Shown here in pieces: positions 1-6,249 of a stretch of 9,813 bases of DNA (positions within the stretch are counted from its first letter, which is position 1; each line of letters starts with the position of its first letter). The stretch covers positions 1 to 9,813 of the forward strand of contig CAZLLE010000094.1 of the NCBI GenBank assembly GCA_964560425.1. Reading direction: 5' to 3'. The notes below the pieces were generated by a model. The model was not told the DNA's origin. It did not search any database and saw only the letters and a program-made list of their open reading frames with translations. A program made the position numbers and the translations under genes. The DNA comes from CAZLLE01 sp964560425. GTDB lineage: Bacteria > Campylobacterota > Campylobacteria > Campylobacterales > QNZT01.

Positions 1-1
1 A

Positions 2-451
2 GAGATTCCAGAAGTAAAAATAGATACCCCTGATGTTGAAGTGCCAGAAGTAAAAATAGATACTCCTAATGTTGAAGTGCCAAAAGTAGATATTCCAGAG
101 GTAAAAATGGATACTCTTGATATTGAAGTTCCAAAAGTAGAGATTCCTAAAACAAAAATAGATACTCTTGATGTTGAAGTGCCAAAAGTAGATATTCCAG
201 AGGTAAAAATAGATACCCCTGATGTTGAAGTGCCAGAAGTAAAAATAGATACTCCTAATGTTGAAGTGCCAAAAGTAGATATTCCAGAGGTAAAAATGGA
301 TACCCCTGATGTTGAAGTGCCAGAAGTAAAAATAGATACTCCTAATATTGAAGTACCAGAAGTAGAGATTCCAGAGGTAAAAATAGATACCCCTGATGTT
401 GAAGTACCAAAAGTAGAGATTCCAGAAACAAAAATAGATACCCCTGATGTT
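2..451 (+). repeat. Tandem coding repeat, 36-bp and 51-bp units
   Basis: Ten complete units are visible. The core is a 12-residue (36-bp) unit, [ED]-[VI]-P-[EK]-[VT]-K-[IM]-D-T-[PL]-[DN]-[VI]. Six units carry an extra five-residue EVPKV or EVPEV prefix, making 17 residues (51 bp). Units start at 2, 38, 74, 125, 176, 227, 263, 314, 350 and 401. Prefixed (long) units are those at 74, 125, 176, 263, 350 and 401; the others are short. All lengths are multiples of three, so gain or loss of units keeps the frame. The array probably continues left of the window. Confidence 0.93.
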
Positions 452-1180
452 GATGTATCTAAAGTTGGTTTAGTTACAGGTGCTGGTGGTATTTCAAAGA
501 AAGTTGCTGATGATATAAAAAGTAAAGTTGAAGAACTAAATCTTGATACATCAGAAACAGAGATTGACATACCAGAGGTAAAAATGGATACTCCTGATGT
601 TGAAGTGCCAGATGTAGAGATTTCAAAGGTTAAGTCAAATGATAGTGATATAACAGATGTTGCTAAAGTTGGTTTGCTAGCAGGTGTTGTAGGTATTTCA
701 AAAAAAGTTATTGAGGAAGTAACTAGCAAAGTTGACGAGGTTAAAATACCAAAAGTAGAAGTTGATACTTCTGATACCAAATCTCCAAAAGTAGAGATTC
801 CAAAGGTTAATATAGTTGATCATGTTGTTGTCGAAGAGTCTTTGATTAATAGAGAGAGCGTAAATACGAAACTTTATATAGAAGACTTAAAAAAGTATGA
901 GAATGATAATATTGATGAACAATTATTAGCAAATGTAATAAATGTGATAGAACCATCAATTTATGGTAAGAATTGGAAAATTATATCTTGTTCCAAAAAA
1001 GTAGATTTAGCAATTATTAGAGAAGAATTTCTTAAAAAAGTGTTAAATTTAAGTGATAGTAATAGACAACTTGACCGTACTATCAAGGAAGTTTGTAAAA
1101 AACTTAAAAATGCTAAAAGAAAAAATCGTGTTACTATATATTATCTTTTGGCAAAAAAATATGATAGGTCTTCTTTTTAG
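2..1180 (+). CDS. Repeat-rich protein with C-terminal DUF2853-like domain (5' end missing)
   Basis: The reading frame is open from base 2 to the TAG at 1178-1180, giving 392 visible residues; the true start lies to the left. A GTG at 41 is in frame, but it sits inside the repeats and is not a credible start. Visible layout: residues 1-150 are tandem acidic repeats of the form E-V-P-E-V-K-I-D-T-P-D-V. Residues 151-176 and 219-244 are two copies of a Gly-containing amphipathic module (KVGL..G..GISKKV), separated by a further repeat-like stretch. Residues from about 288 to 392 form a compact domain with LYIEDLKKY, EPSIYG, EEFLKK, NLSDS and RVTIYYLLAKKY. From memory this fits the DUF2853 family, small bacterial proteins of unknown function. 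I see no transmembrane helix or signal peptide in the visible part. The repeats recall AHNAK or titin PEVK segments in composition, so an extended, flexible stalk is an inference. Function unknown. The CDS is sure; the domain name is less so. Confidence 0.85.
   Translation, partial: EIPEVKIDTPDVEVPEVKIDTPNVEVPKVDIPEVKMDTLDIEVPKVEIPKTKIDTLDVEVPKVDIPEVKIDTPDVEVPEVKIDTPNVEVPKVDIPEVKMDTPDVEVPEVKIDTPNIEVPEVEIPEVKIDTPDVEVPKVEIPETKIDTPDVDVSKVGLVTGAGGISKKVADDIKSKVEELNLDTSETEIDIPEVKMDTPDVEVPDVEISKVKSNDSDITDVAKVGLLAGVVGISKKVIEEVTSKVDEVKIPKVEVDTSDTKSPKVEIPKVNIVDHVVVEESLINRESVNTKLYIEDLKKYENDNIDEQLLANVINVIEPSIYGKNWKIISCSKKVDLAIIREEFLKKVLNLSDSNRQLDRTIKEVCKKLKNAKRKNRVTIYYLLAKKYDRSSF
452..733 (+). repeat. 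Two diverged copies of a 26-residue Gly-rich module
   Basis: Copy 1 lies at 452-529 and copy 2 at 656-733, an offset of 204 bp. Both read D-V-[SA]-K-V-G-L-x-[TA]-G-x-x-G-I-S-K-K-V followed by an acidic segment that ends in S-K-V. They are clearly related but much more diverged than the upstream tandem units. Between them, bases 530-655 hold one more degenerate EVK-type repeat (IPEVKMDTPDVEVPDVEI). The module may be an amphipathic helix, which is an inference from its residue pattern. Confidence 0.8.
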
Positions 1181-1193
1181 AAATAGCCTAAGG

Positions 1194-1226
1194 GAGAGTG
1201 AAATTTTTCACTCTCTTACTTTTTTT
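1194..1226. terminator. Hairpin terminator between convergent genes
   Basis: The arms GAGAGTGAA (1194-1202) and TTCACTCTC (1207-1215) form a 9-bp stem with a 4-base loop. On the plus strand they are followed by a run of seven T at 1220-1226, a classic intrinsic terminator for the repeat-protein gene ending at 1180. The convergent lipoprotein gene stops at 1216-1218, right at the foot of the stem, so its transcript also passes through the hairpin. Its downstream U content is poor, so termination on the minus strand is less certain. Confidence 0.8.
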
Positions 1227-1725
1227 CAATATTATCTTTTATCTCATTAATCATCTTTTCAAAAGCCTCTTTTAATATATTAAAATCTCCCAATTTCTCT
1301 TGTAGCGTTGAAAATATATCTACAGAAAATTTTTTTGCACTCTCTGTATAGAGTGATCTTTTTGTGGTATCTATATCTACTTTCCACTCCTTTTTATCTT
1401 TTAGAAGTGTAGTATTAAAATCAACTTTCATGCTTTTTTGTGGGTTAATATTAACAGGATTATTGAGAAAAAGTGTTGTTTCCACCTCTGCTTTATCTCC
1501 CTTTTGTTTAAATGTTCCTATTTTAAAATCTTCAATTTTAATACTTTTATGAAGTTTAACATCATCTTTATCTGTGCTAAATGAGAAATTTTTTGCCTCT
1601 TGAAAATTTTCTTTTTTCTCTGCTTTCCAAAATGATTTTGTAACCTCAATAGGCGTGACCGCTTTTGTTGCACAACCGACAAAAAGGGAGGATAGTATGA
1701 TCGAAGATAGTATAATTTTTTTCAT
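1216..1725 (-). CDS. Small predicted lipoprotein, DUF4878-like
   Basis: This encodes 169 residues. The N-terminus MKKIILSSIILSSLFVGC is a lipoprotein signal peptide: a KK n-region, a hydrophobic core, then a lipobox ending G17-C18. Position -3 is Phe rather than the usual Leu/Val/Ile, which is tolerated but not ideal. The mature protein should be lipidated on Cys18 and anchored in the inner or outer membrane; no Asp at +2 argues for inner-membrane retention. Residues 24-45 (TPIEVTKSFWKAEKKENFQEAKNF) resemble the start of DUF4878-type lipoproteins, and the rest alternates charged strands and ends in a helix. The ATG at 1723-1725 is preceded by AAAGGT (1731-1736) at good spacing, so the start is firm. 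The gene is convergent with the repeat-protein gene and divergent from glmM. The maturation enzyme LspA is encoded nearby, but LspA serves all lipoproteins. The precise role is unknown. Confidence 0.88.
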   Translation of the reverse strand: MKKIILSSIILSSLFVGCATKAVTPIEVTKSFWKAEKKENFQEAKNFSFSTDKDDVKLHKSIKIEDFKIGTFKQKGDKAEVETTLFLNNPVNINPQKSMKVDFNTTLLKDKKEWKVDIDTTKRSLYTESAKKFSVDIFSTLQEKLGDFNILKEAFEKMINEIKDNIEKK

Positions 1726-1746
1726 GATTTACCTTTATTTTTTTGA

Positions 1747-1752
1747 ATTGTA
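1747..1752 (-). promoter_or_regulatory. Possible -10 box for the lipoprotein gene
   Basis: On the minus strand TACAAT is preceded by TTTTGGA, and the start codon lies about 22 bases downstream, giving a short leader that contains the AAAGGT ribosome site. No convincing -35 is present, as is usual for Campylobacterota housekeeping promoters. This is a weak call from motif reading only. Confidence 0.3.
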
Positions 1753-1834
1753 TCCAAAACTTATAGGTAAAAAATAAACTATTTATTATTTATACTCTTT
1801 TATTAAGTAAAAATTAACTTATGACGATATATAT

Positions 1835-1840
1835 TAGAAT
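1835..1840 (+). promoter_or_regulatory. Possible -10 box for glmM-lspA
   Basis: TAGAAT follows an AT-rich tract with a TTAACT at 1814-1819 that could act as a weak -35 (15-base spacer). Transcription would begin near 1847, giving a leader of about 33 bases. TATATT at 1829-1834 is an alternative. The region 1726-1879 between the divergent genes is the only place for this operon's promoter, but the exact box is uncertain. Confidence 0.3.
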
Positions 1841-1879
1841 CTTAAGAGAATAAAAAATATTAATAAAGTAGGGTAAAAT

Positions 1880-3220
1880 ATGAAACTTTTTGGTACCGAT
1901 GGCGTAAGAGGAATGGCTGGTGAAAAGATTACAGCAATGTTAGCAATGAAACTTGCTATGGCTGCTGGAATATATTTTAGAAAGTATTCTGTTACAAATA
2001 AAATTTTGGTTGGTAAAGATACGAGAAAAAGTGGTTATATGATTGAAAATGCCATAGTTTCTGGACTTACTGCTGTTGGATATGATGTAAGACAAATAGG
2101 TCCTATGCCTACACCTGCAATTGCCTTTTTGACTGAAGATTTGCGTTGTGATGCTGGTATCATGATTAGTGCAAGTCATAATGATTATGAAGATAATGGA
2201 ATCAAATTTTTTGATAAAAGAGGTAATAAGCTTGGTGAAAAGATTGAAAAAGAGATAGAGAAGATCTATTTTGATGATGAGATTATCAGTAGAAATCAGG
2301 CTACTCATATGGCTATTGGTTCATCAAAAAGAATTGATGATGTGATTGGTCGTTATATTGTTCATATTAAAAATTCATTTCCAAAATCACTTACGCTAAA
2401 CGGAATGAGAGTTGTTTTGGATACGGCAAATGGAGCAGCATACAAAGTAGCTCCTACTGTTTTTAAAGAGCTTGGTGCAGATGTAATTATTATGAATGAT
2501 GATCCAAATGGTCAAAATATAAATGATGGTTGTGGTGCTTTGCATCCTGAAAAATTAGGACAAGAAGTGAGACACTTAAGAGCTGATATTGGATTTGGAT
2601 TTGATGGTGATGCTGATAGAATTGTTGCCGTTGATGAGAATGGTCAGATTGTAGATGGTGATAAGTTGTTGGGTGTATTGGCTTGTCATCTAAAAGCACA
2701 TAATCGCCTCTCAAATAATGGCGTAGTTGCAACTGTTATGAGTAATCAAGGATTAGAAAACTTCTTGAAAGAGAGAGGTATTGAAATTTTTAGATGTGGC
2801 GTTGGTGATAAATATGTTTTGGAAGTAATGCAAAAAGAGGGTTTAAATTTTGGAGGCGAACAGAGTGGTCATGTAATTTTGGGTGATTATGCAAAAACAG
2901 GTGATGCTCTTGCTGCTGCACTTCAAGTTGTTGAGTGTGTAATCAAACATAAGAAAAAGGCAAGTGAAGTTTTAAATCCATTTGATCTATATCCTCAAAT
3001 TTTAGAAAATATTAGAATTAAAAAGAAAATTCCACTTGATAAAATTAAGGGTTATAAAGAATTAGTTCAAAAGATAGAAGCTGATAATATTCGTGTCCTG
3101 ATACGATACTCTGGAACAGAGAATTTACTTCGTGTTTTATTAGAAGGAAAAGAGTCAGCAATGGTACATAAAAGAATGGATGAAGCATTAGATTTGTTTA
3201 ATAAGGCATTGAATGGCTAA
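1880..3220 (+). CDS. glmM: Phosphoglucosamine mutase GlmM
   Basis: GlmM converts glucosamine-6-phosphate to glucosamine-1-phosphate in the cytoplasm, the step before GlmU makes UDP-GlcNAc for peptidoglycan and LPS. The 446-residue length is normal for the family. It opens with FGTDGVRG. The phosphoserine loop is SASHN, with active Ser99. The metal site is DGDADR (Asp242, Asp244, Asp246), the sugar-specificity loop is GGEQSGH (325-331), and the phosphate-binding loop is RYSGTEN (409-415). All key residues are present, so the enzyme should be active. One oddity: the residue after ASHN is Asp102, where the family usually has Pro. The ATG is preceded by AAGTAGGG (1866-1873) at 6 bases. The 3' end overlaps lspA by 8 bases, implying translational coupling. 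Assignment is firm. Confidence 0.98.
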   Translation: MKLFGTDGVRGMAGEKITAMLAMKLAMAAGIYFRKYSVTNKILVGKDTRKSGYMIENAIVSGLTAVGYDVRQIGPMPTPAIAFLTEDLRCDAGIMISASHNDYEDNGIKFFDKRGNKLGEKIEKEIEKIYFDDEIISRNQATHMAIGSSKRIDDVIGRYIVHIKNSFPKSLTLNGMRVVLDTANGAAYKVAPTVFKELGADVIIMNDDPNGQNINDGCGALHPEKLGQEVRHLRADIGFGFDGDADRIVAVDENGQIVDGDKLLGVLACHLKAHNRLSNNGVVATVMSNQGLENFLKERGIEIFRCGVGDKYVLEVMQKEGLNFGGEQSGHVILGDYAKTGDALAAALQVVECVIKHKKKASEVLNPFDLYPQILENIRIKKKIPLDKIKGYKELVQKIEADNIRVLIRYSGTENLLRVLLEGKESAMVHKRMDEALDLFNKALNG

Positions 3221-3653
3221 ATATTATAAGATATTTTTTGCTGTTTTTATTGCAACTTTTGTAGTAGACCAAGCTATAAAGTTGATATTTTTAAATGGTT
3301 TTGATTGGAATAGTGAATGTATATCTCTAAATTTAACATTCAATAAAGGTGTTGCTTTTGGGATGTTGGCATTTTTGGGTGAGAATCTAAAGCTTATCCA
3401 AATAGCCCTTATTGGTGGGGTATTTGTATATGTTCTTTGGCAAAAAGAGATCATGAAGGATTATTATTTTCCACTTGGACTTATTCTCGGTGGAGGAGTA
3501 AGTAATCTTCTTGATAGATTTACTCAAGAGGGTGTTGTTGATTATGTATATTGGCATTGTGGATTTGATTTTGCAATTTTTAATTTTGCTGATGTCATGA
3601 TTGATTTGGGTGTATTACTGATTTTAATTATTAGTTTTAGAAAGCCTGACTAA
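3213..3653 (+). CDS. lspA: Lipoprotein signal peptidase LspA
   Basis: LspA is the inner-membrane aspartyl protease that removes the signal peptide from prolipoproteins after Lgt adds diacylglycerol. The protein has 146 residues, a little shorter than the E. coli enzyme (about 164). Visible signatures are VDQAIK (18-23), NKGVAFG (44-50), GGGVSNLLDR (93-102) with GVVD (catalytic Asp110), and FNFAD (catalytic Asp127). The spacing of the two Asp residues matches the family dyad to within one residue. Hydrophobic segments near residues 5-27, 60-76, 86-99 and 128-141 fit the four-helix topology. Its ATG lies within the last codons of glmM, and TAAGG at 3202-3206 is a suitably placed ribosome site, so the two genes are almost certainly co-transcribed and coupled. 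A glmM-lspA pair also occurs, as I recall, in other Campylobacterota. Confidence 0.97.
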   Translation: MAKYYKIFFAVFIATFVVDQAIKLIFLNGFDWNSECISLNLTFNKGVAFGMLAFLGENLKLIQIALIGGVFVYVLWQKEIMKDYYFPLGLILGGGVSNLLDRFTQEGVVDYVYWHCGFDFAIFNFADVMIDLGVLLILIISFRKPD

Positions 3654-3660
3654 AATTTTG

Positions 3661-3686
3661 GGAGAGTTTTAAACTAAAACTCTCTT
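3661..3686 (+). terminator. Hairpin after lspA
   Basis: The arms GAGAGTTTTA (3662-3671) and TAAAACTCTC (3675-3684) form a 10-bp stem with a 3-base loop, 8 bases after the lspA stop. The following sequence is TTAAGAAAAC, not a T-run, so it is either a weak intrinsic terminator or a 3'-end stabilising hairpin. A new promoter for the tRNA follows. Confidence 0.55.
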
Positions 3687-3709
3687 AAGAAAACATGAAA
3701 GTGATTTTA

Positions 3710-3715
3710 GATAAT
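3710..3715 (+). promoter_or_regulatory. Probable -10 box for tRNA-Val
   Basis: GATAAT lies 18 bases before the mature tRNA 5' end. Transcription would start near 3722, leaving about 12 bases for RNase P to remove. The discriminator TTGTCCTC is moderately C-rich. There is no clear -35. Confidence 0.45.
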
Positions 3716-3733
3716 ATTGTCCTCTTCATAAAT

Positions 3734-3809
3734 GGTCGCGTAGCTCAGTTGGTAGAGCACTACCTTGACATGGTAGTGGTCGTTGGTTCAAGTCCAATCG
3801 TGGCCACCA
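3734..3809 (+). tRNA. tRNA-Val (anticodon GAC)
   Basis: The 76-base cloverleaf was folded by hand. The acceptor stem GGTCGCG (3734-3740) pairs with CGTGGCC (3799-3805) with two G-T wobbles. The D stem is GCTC/GAGC, the anticodon stem CTACC/GGTAG, and the T stem GTTGG/CCAAT with the loop TTCAAGT. The anticodon loop TTGACAT gives anticodon GAC (3767-3769), which reads GTC and GTT valine codons. The discriminator is A3806, and the 3' CCA is encoded at 3807-3809. It stands alone between lspA and thrS, and no second tRNA follows. Confidence 0.98.
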
Positions 3810-3827
3810 TTACTCAAAGTATTTATC

Positions 3828-3833
3828 TATAAT
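3828..3833 (+). promoter_or_regulatory. Candidate -10 box for thrS-infC
   Basis: An exact TATAAT lies 19 bases after the tRNA 3' end and would start transcription near 3840, leaving a leader of about 50 bases before thrS. A second candidate, TATTAT, is at 3851-3856. No hairpin terminator is seen after the tRNA, so read-through from the tRNA promoter is also possible. I see no T-box or ThrS-binding tRNA mimic in the leader. Confidence 0.45.
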
Positions 3834-3890
3834 TTTTACTATTAATGAACTATTATAGCTAAGTACTTAAATTAAAATTAGGAAAATCTT

Positions 3891-5702
3891 ATGGCAGATA
3901 TTATTGCTATCAAAAAAGATGGAGAAATTATTGATACACAAACAGCCTCTATCCAAAATATAGAGGGTGAAGAGATTCTTTTTGATAATTCAGAAGATTC
4001 ACTAGAGGTGATTCGACACTCCACTGCACATCTTATGGCACAAGCCATTAAAATACTATATCCAGATGCAAAATTTTTTGTTGGACCTGTGATAGAAGAT
4101 GGTTTTTATTATGATTTTAGAACAGATCAAAAGATAAATGATACAGACCTAAAAGCTATTGAAAAACAGATGAAAGCTCTGATTAAGAAAAAATATCCGA
4201 TAGAACAATATTCGATATCAAAAGCAGATGTTTTAGAAAAATTTAAAGATGATGATCTTAAACAAGAAGTTTTGAAGAGAGTAGATGATGAGAATATTAC
4301 CATCTATAAACAGGGTGACTTTGAAGACTTATGTCGTGGTCCTCATGTTCCAAATCTAAGATATTTGCATAACTTTAAATTAACTCGTGTTGCTGGTGCA
4401 TATTTGGGCGGTGATGAATCAAGAGAGATGTTGACTCGTATTTATGGTACAGCTTTTGCAGATAAAGAGACTCTAAAAGAGTATCTTGCCATGATTGAAG
4501 AGGCGAAAAAGAGAGATCATAGAAAGCTTGGAAATGAGTTAAAGCTTTTTACATTTGATGATGAAATTGGGGCTGGGCTTCCAATTTGGCTACCTAATGG
4601 TGCAAGACTTAGAAGTAAATTGGAGGCTTTACTCTTTAAAGCTCACAGAAAAAGAGGTTATCAACCAGTAAGAGCTCCTGAAATTTTGAAAGCTGATGCA
4701 TGGAAAGTGAGTGGACATTATCAAAATTATGGTGAGAATATGTATTTTACCACTATTGATGATATAGAGTATGGTATTAAACCTATGAACTGCTTGGGTC
4801 ATATTAAGGTTTATCAAAATGAGCTACGAAGTTATAGAGATTTACCTTTGAAATTTTTTGAGTATGGTGTAGTTCATCGACATGAGAAGAGTGGTGTAAT
4901 GCATGGTTTATTTCGTGTAAGAGAGTTTACTCAAGATGATGCACATATCTTTTGTACGCCACAGCAGATCAAAGAGAATGTAATAGAAGTTCTTGAATTT
5001 GTAGATGATATTATGAAGAGTTTTGGATTTGATTATAACCTTGAAATTTCAACACGACCCGATAAAGCAATAGGTGATGAGAAAGTTTGGGAAATTGCTA
5101 CTAATGGACTCAAAGATGCACTTGATGAAAATGGCATTAGTTATGGAATTGATGAGGGTGGTGGAGCATTTTATGGTCCAAAAATTGATATAAAAATTAC
5201 TGATGCACTAAAAAGAAAGTGGCAGTGTGGAACAATTCAGGTAGATTTTAATCTTCCAGAACGCTTTATGCTTGAATATACTGATGAAAATAATCAAAAA
5301 GCACAACCTGTTATGTTGCATCGTGCAATTTTAGGCTCGTTTGAAAGATTTATTGGTATATTAATTGAGCATGTTGGTGGAGAGCTACCATTTTTTATAG
5401 CTCCTACACAAGTTATTATTGTTCCAATCTCTGATTCTCACATCTCTTATTCCAAAGAATTGGCATCAGAATTGATGGAATTTGAGATAGATTGTGAAAT
5501 TTCTAGTAAAAATGAGAGTCTAAATAAACGGATTCGTATAGCTGAAAAACAGAAAGTTCCGATGATTTTAGTAATAGGTGATGAAGAAGTAGCGAATAAA
5601 AGCGTTGCTTTAAGGGATAGAAGAGAAAGAAAACAGTATAATTTAACCAAAGCTGAATTTTTCGAGATAGTAAAGGAGAAAATGAATGAGGTACACTTTT
5701 GA
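3891..5702 (+). CDS. thrS: Threonyl-tRNA synthetase
   Basis: This class II enzyme charges tRNA-Thr and edits mischarged Ser-tRNA-Thr. It has 603 residues, against about 642 in E. coli. The shortfall is at the N-terminus: only about 40 residues precede the editing domain, so the usual N-terminal TGS domain is reduced or absent, as I recall for Campylobacter. Editing-site residues are His43, His47, Cys148 and His152 (HSTAH and CRGPH). The catalytic zinc ligands are Cys301 (MNCLGH), His352 (DDAHIF) and His477 (MLHRA). Motif 2 is VHRHEKSGVMHGLFRVREF, and motif 3 includes GSFERFIGIL with Arg486. The anticodon-binding domain runs from about 500 to the end (IAPTQVIIVPI, RIRIAEKQKVPMILVIGDEE, VALRDRR). 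The ATG has AGGA (3880-3883) at 7 bases. It overlaps infC by 4 bases. All catalytic residues are intact and the call is firm. Confidence 0.98.
   Translation: MADIIAIKKDGEIIDTQTASIQNIEGEEILFDNSEDSLEVIRHSTAHLMAQAIKILYPDAKFFVGPVIEDGFYYDFRTDQKINDTDLKAIEKQMKALIKKKYPIEQYSISKADVLEKFKDDDLKQEVLKRVDDENITIYKQGDFEDLCRGPHVPNLRYLHNFKLTRVAGAYLGGDESREMLTRIYGTAFADKETLKEYLAMIEEAKKRDHRKLGNELKLFTFDDEIGAGLPIWLPNGARLRSKLEALLFKAHRKRGYQPVRAPEILKADAWKVSGHYQNYGENMYFTTIDDIEYGIKPMNCLGHIKVYQNELRSYRDLPLKFFEYGVVHRHEKSGVMHGLFRVREFTQDDAHIFCTPQQIKENVIEVLEFVDDIMKSFGFDYNLEISTRPDKAIGDEKVWEIATNGLKDALDENGISYGIDEGGGAFYGPKIDIKITDALKRKWQCGTIQVDFNLPERFMLEYTDENNQKAQPVMLHRAILGSFERFIGILIEHVGGELPFFIAPTQVIIVPISDSHISYSKELASELMEFEIDCEISSKNESLNKRIRIAEKQKVPMILVIGDEEVANKSVALRDRRERKQYNLTKAEFFEIVKEKMNEVHF
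5688..5701 (+). promoter_or_regulatory. Ribosome site and TTG start of infC
   Basis: GAGG (5688-5691) lies 7 bases before TTG (5699-5701). Moving upstream in this frame, the codons are CTT, ACA, GGT and then a TGA at 5687-5689, so no earlier start exists. The ATT at 5705 would echo the AUU start of E. coli infC, but it sits 13 bases from GAGG, too far to be preferred. The TTG overlaps the thrS stop (TTGA), an arrangement for translational coupling. Confidence 0.7.
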
Positions 5703-6238
5703 GTATTAGAGGTAGAAATAAAAAAGATGAAACAAAATTAAACGCTGATATTAGACTTCCTGAAGTCAGATGTATGAGTGATGATGGTACACAGTATGGT
5801 ATCATCTCCTCAAATGAGGCATTGGATATAGCACAAGATAAAGGTCTTGATTTAGTTTTAATCGCTCCAAATGCCAAGCCACCAGTCGTAAAGATTATGG
5901 ATTACGGCAAATTTAAATATCAAGAAGAGAAAAAGAAGAAAGAGGCAAAAAAGAAACAGAAAAAAATCGAAGTTAAAGAGATTAAACTTTCTGTAAAAAT
6001 TGCTGAAAATGATGTTAGTTATAAAGTTAAGCATGCAAGAGAATTTTTGGCTGCTGGGAAACATGTGAAATTTAGAGTCTTCTTAAGAGGACGAGAAATG
6101 GCAAATCCAAATGCTGGAAAAGATGTCTTACATCGTGTATGGCCTATGGTAGAAGATATAGGTATAAAAGAGCATGAACCAAAATTTGAGGGTAGATATG
6201 TAAATATGTATGTTGTACCTCTCAAAGAGAATAAATAA
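5699..6238 (+). CDS. infC: Translation initiation factor IF-3
   Basis: IF-3 binds the 30S subunit, prevents premature 50S joining and checks the start codon-initiator tRNA pairing. The protein has 179 residues, normal length. The N-terminal domain (about 12-78) carries LNADIRLPEVR, YGIISSNEAL and the family signature KIMDYGKFKY (65-74). A lysine-rich linker helix (75-90) follows, then the C-terminal domain with KEIKLSVKIAENDVSYKVKHA, RVFLRGREM (126-134) and EGRYVNMYVVP. It begins with TTG, overlaps thrS by 4 bases and ends before a hairpin. In E. coli, IF-3 represses its own AUU-started message; whether a TTG start gives similar control here is only a possibility. Unlike the common infC-rpmI-rplT operon, rpmI has its own promoter after a terminator-like hairpin. 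Assignment is firm; the exact start is probable. Confidence 0.97.
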   Translation: MSIRGRNKKDETKLNADIRLPEVRCMSDDGTQYGIISSNEALDIAQDKGLDLVLIAPNAKPPVVKIMDYGKFKYQEEKKKKEAKKKQKKIEVKEIKLSVKIAENDVSYKVKHAREFLAAGKHVKFRVFLRGREMANPNAGKDVLHRVWPMVEDIGIKEHEPKFEGRYVNMYVVPLKENK

Positions 6239-6249
6239 CTATTCCTATA

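Noticed and set aside
41..43. GTG at 41 as the true start of the repeat protein
   Set aside because: The frame is open to the window edge and the repeat pattern continues upstream of 41; no ribosome site precedes it.
2..451. CRISPR-like or non-coding tandem repeat
   Set aside because: Units abut without unique spacers, lengths are multiples of three, and the frame stays open with conserved amino acids, so this is a protein repeat.
1053..1250. Open frame of 65 codons on the plus strand
   Set aside because: It lies inside the DUF2853-like coding end and the terminator region, has a low-complexity translation and no ribosome site; it is a shadow frame.
1940..2732. Minus-strand open frames opposite glmM
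   Set aside because: They are Ser/His/Ile-rich translations of the antisense of a clear glmM gene, typical of shadow frames in AT-rich DNA.
3811..3890. T-box or synthetase-type leader before thrS
   Set aside because: The leader is only about 50-80 bases, has no T-box sequence and no stem-loop resembling a tRNA-Thr anticodon arm.
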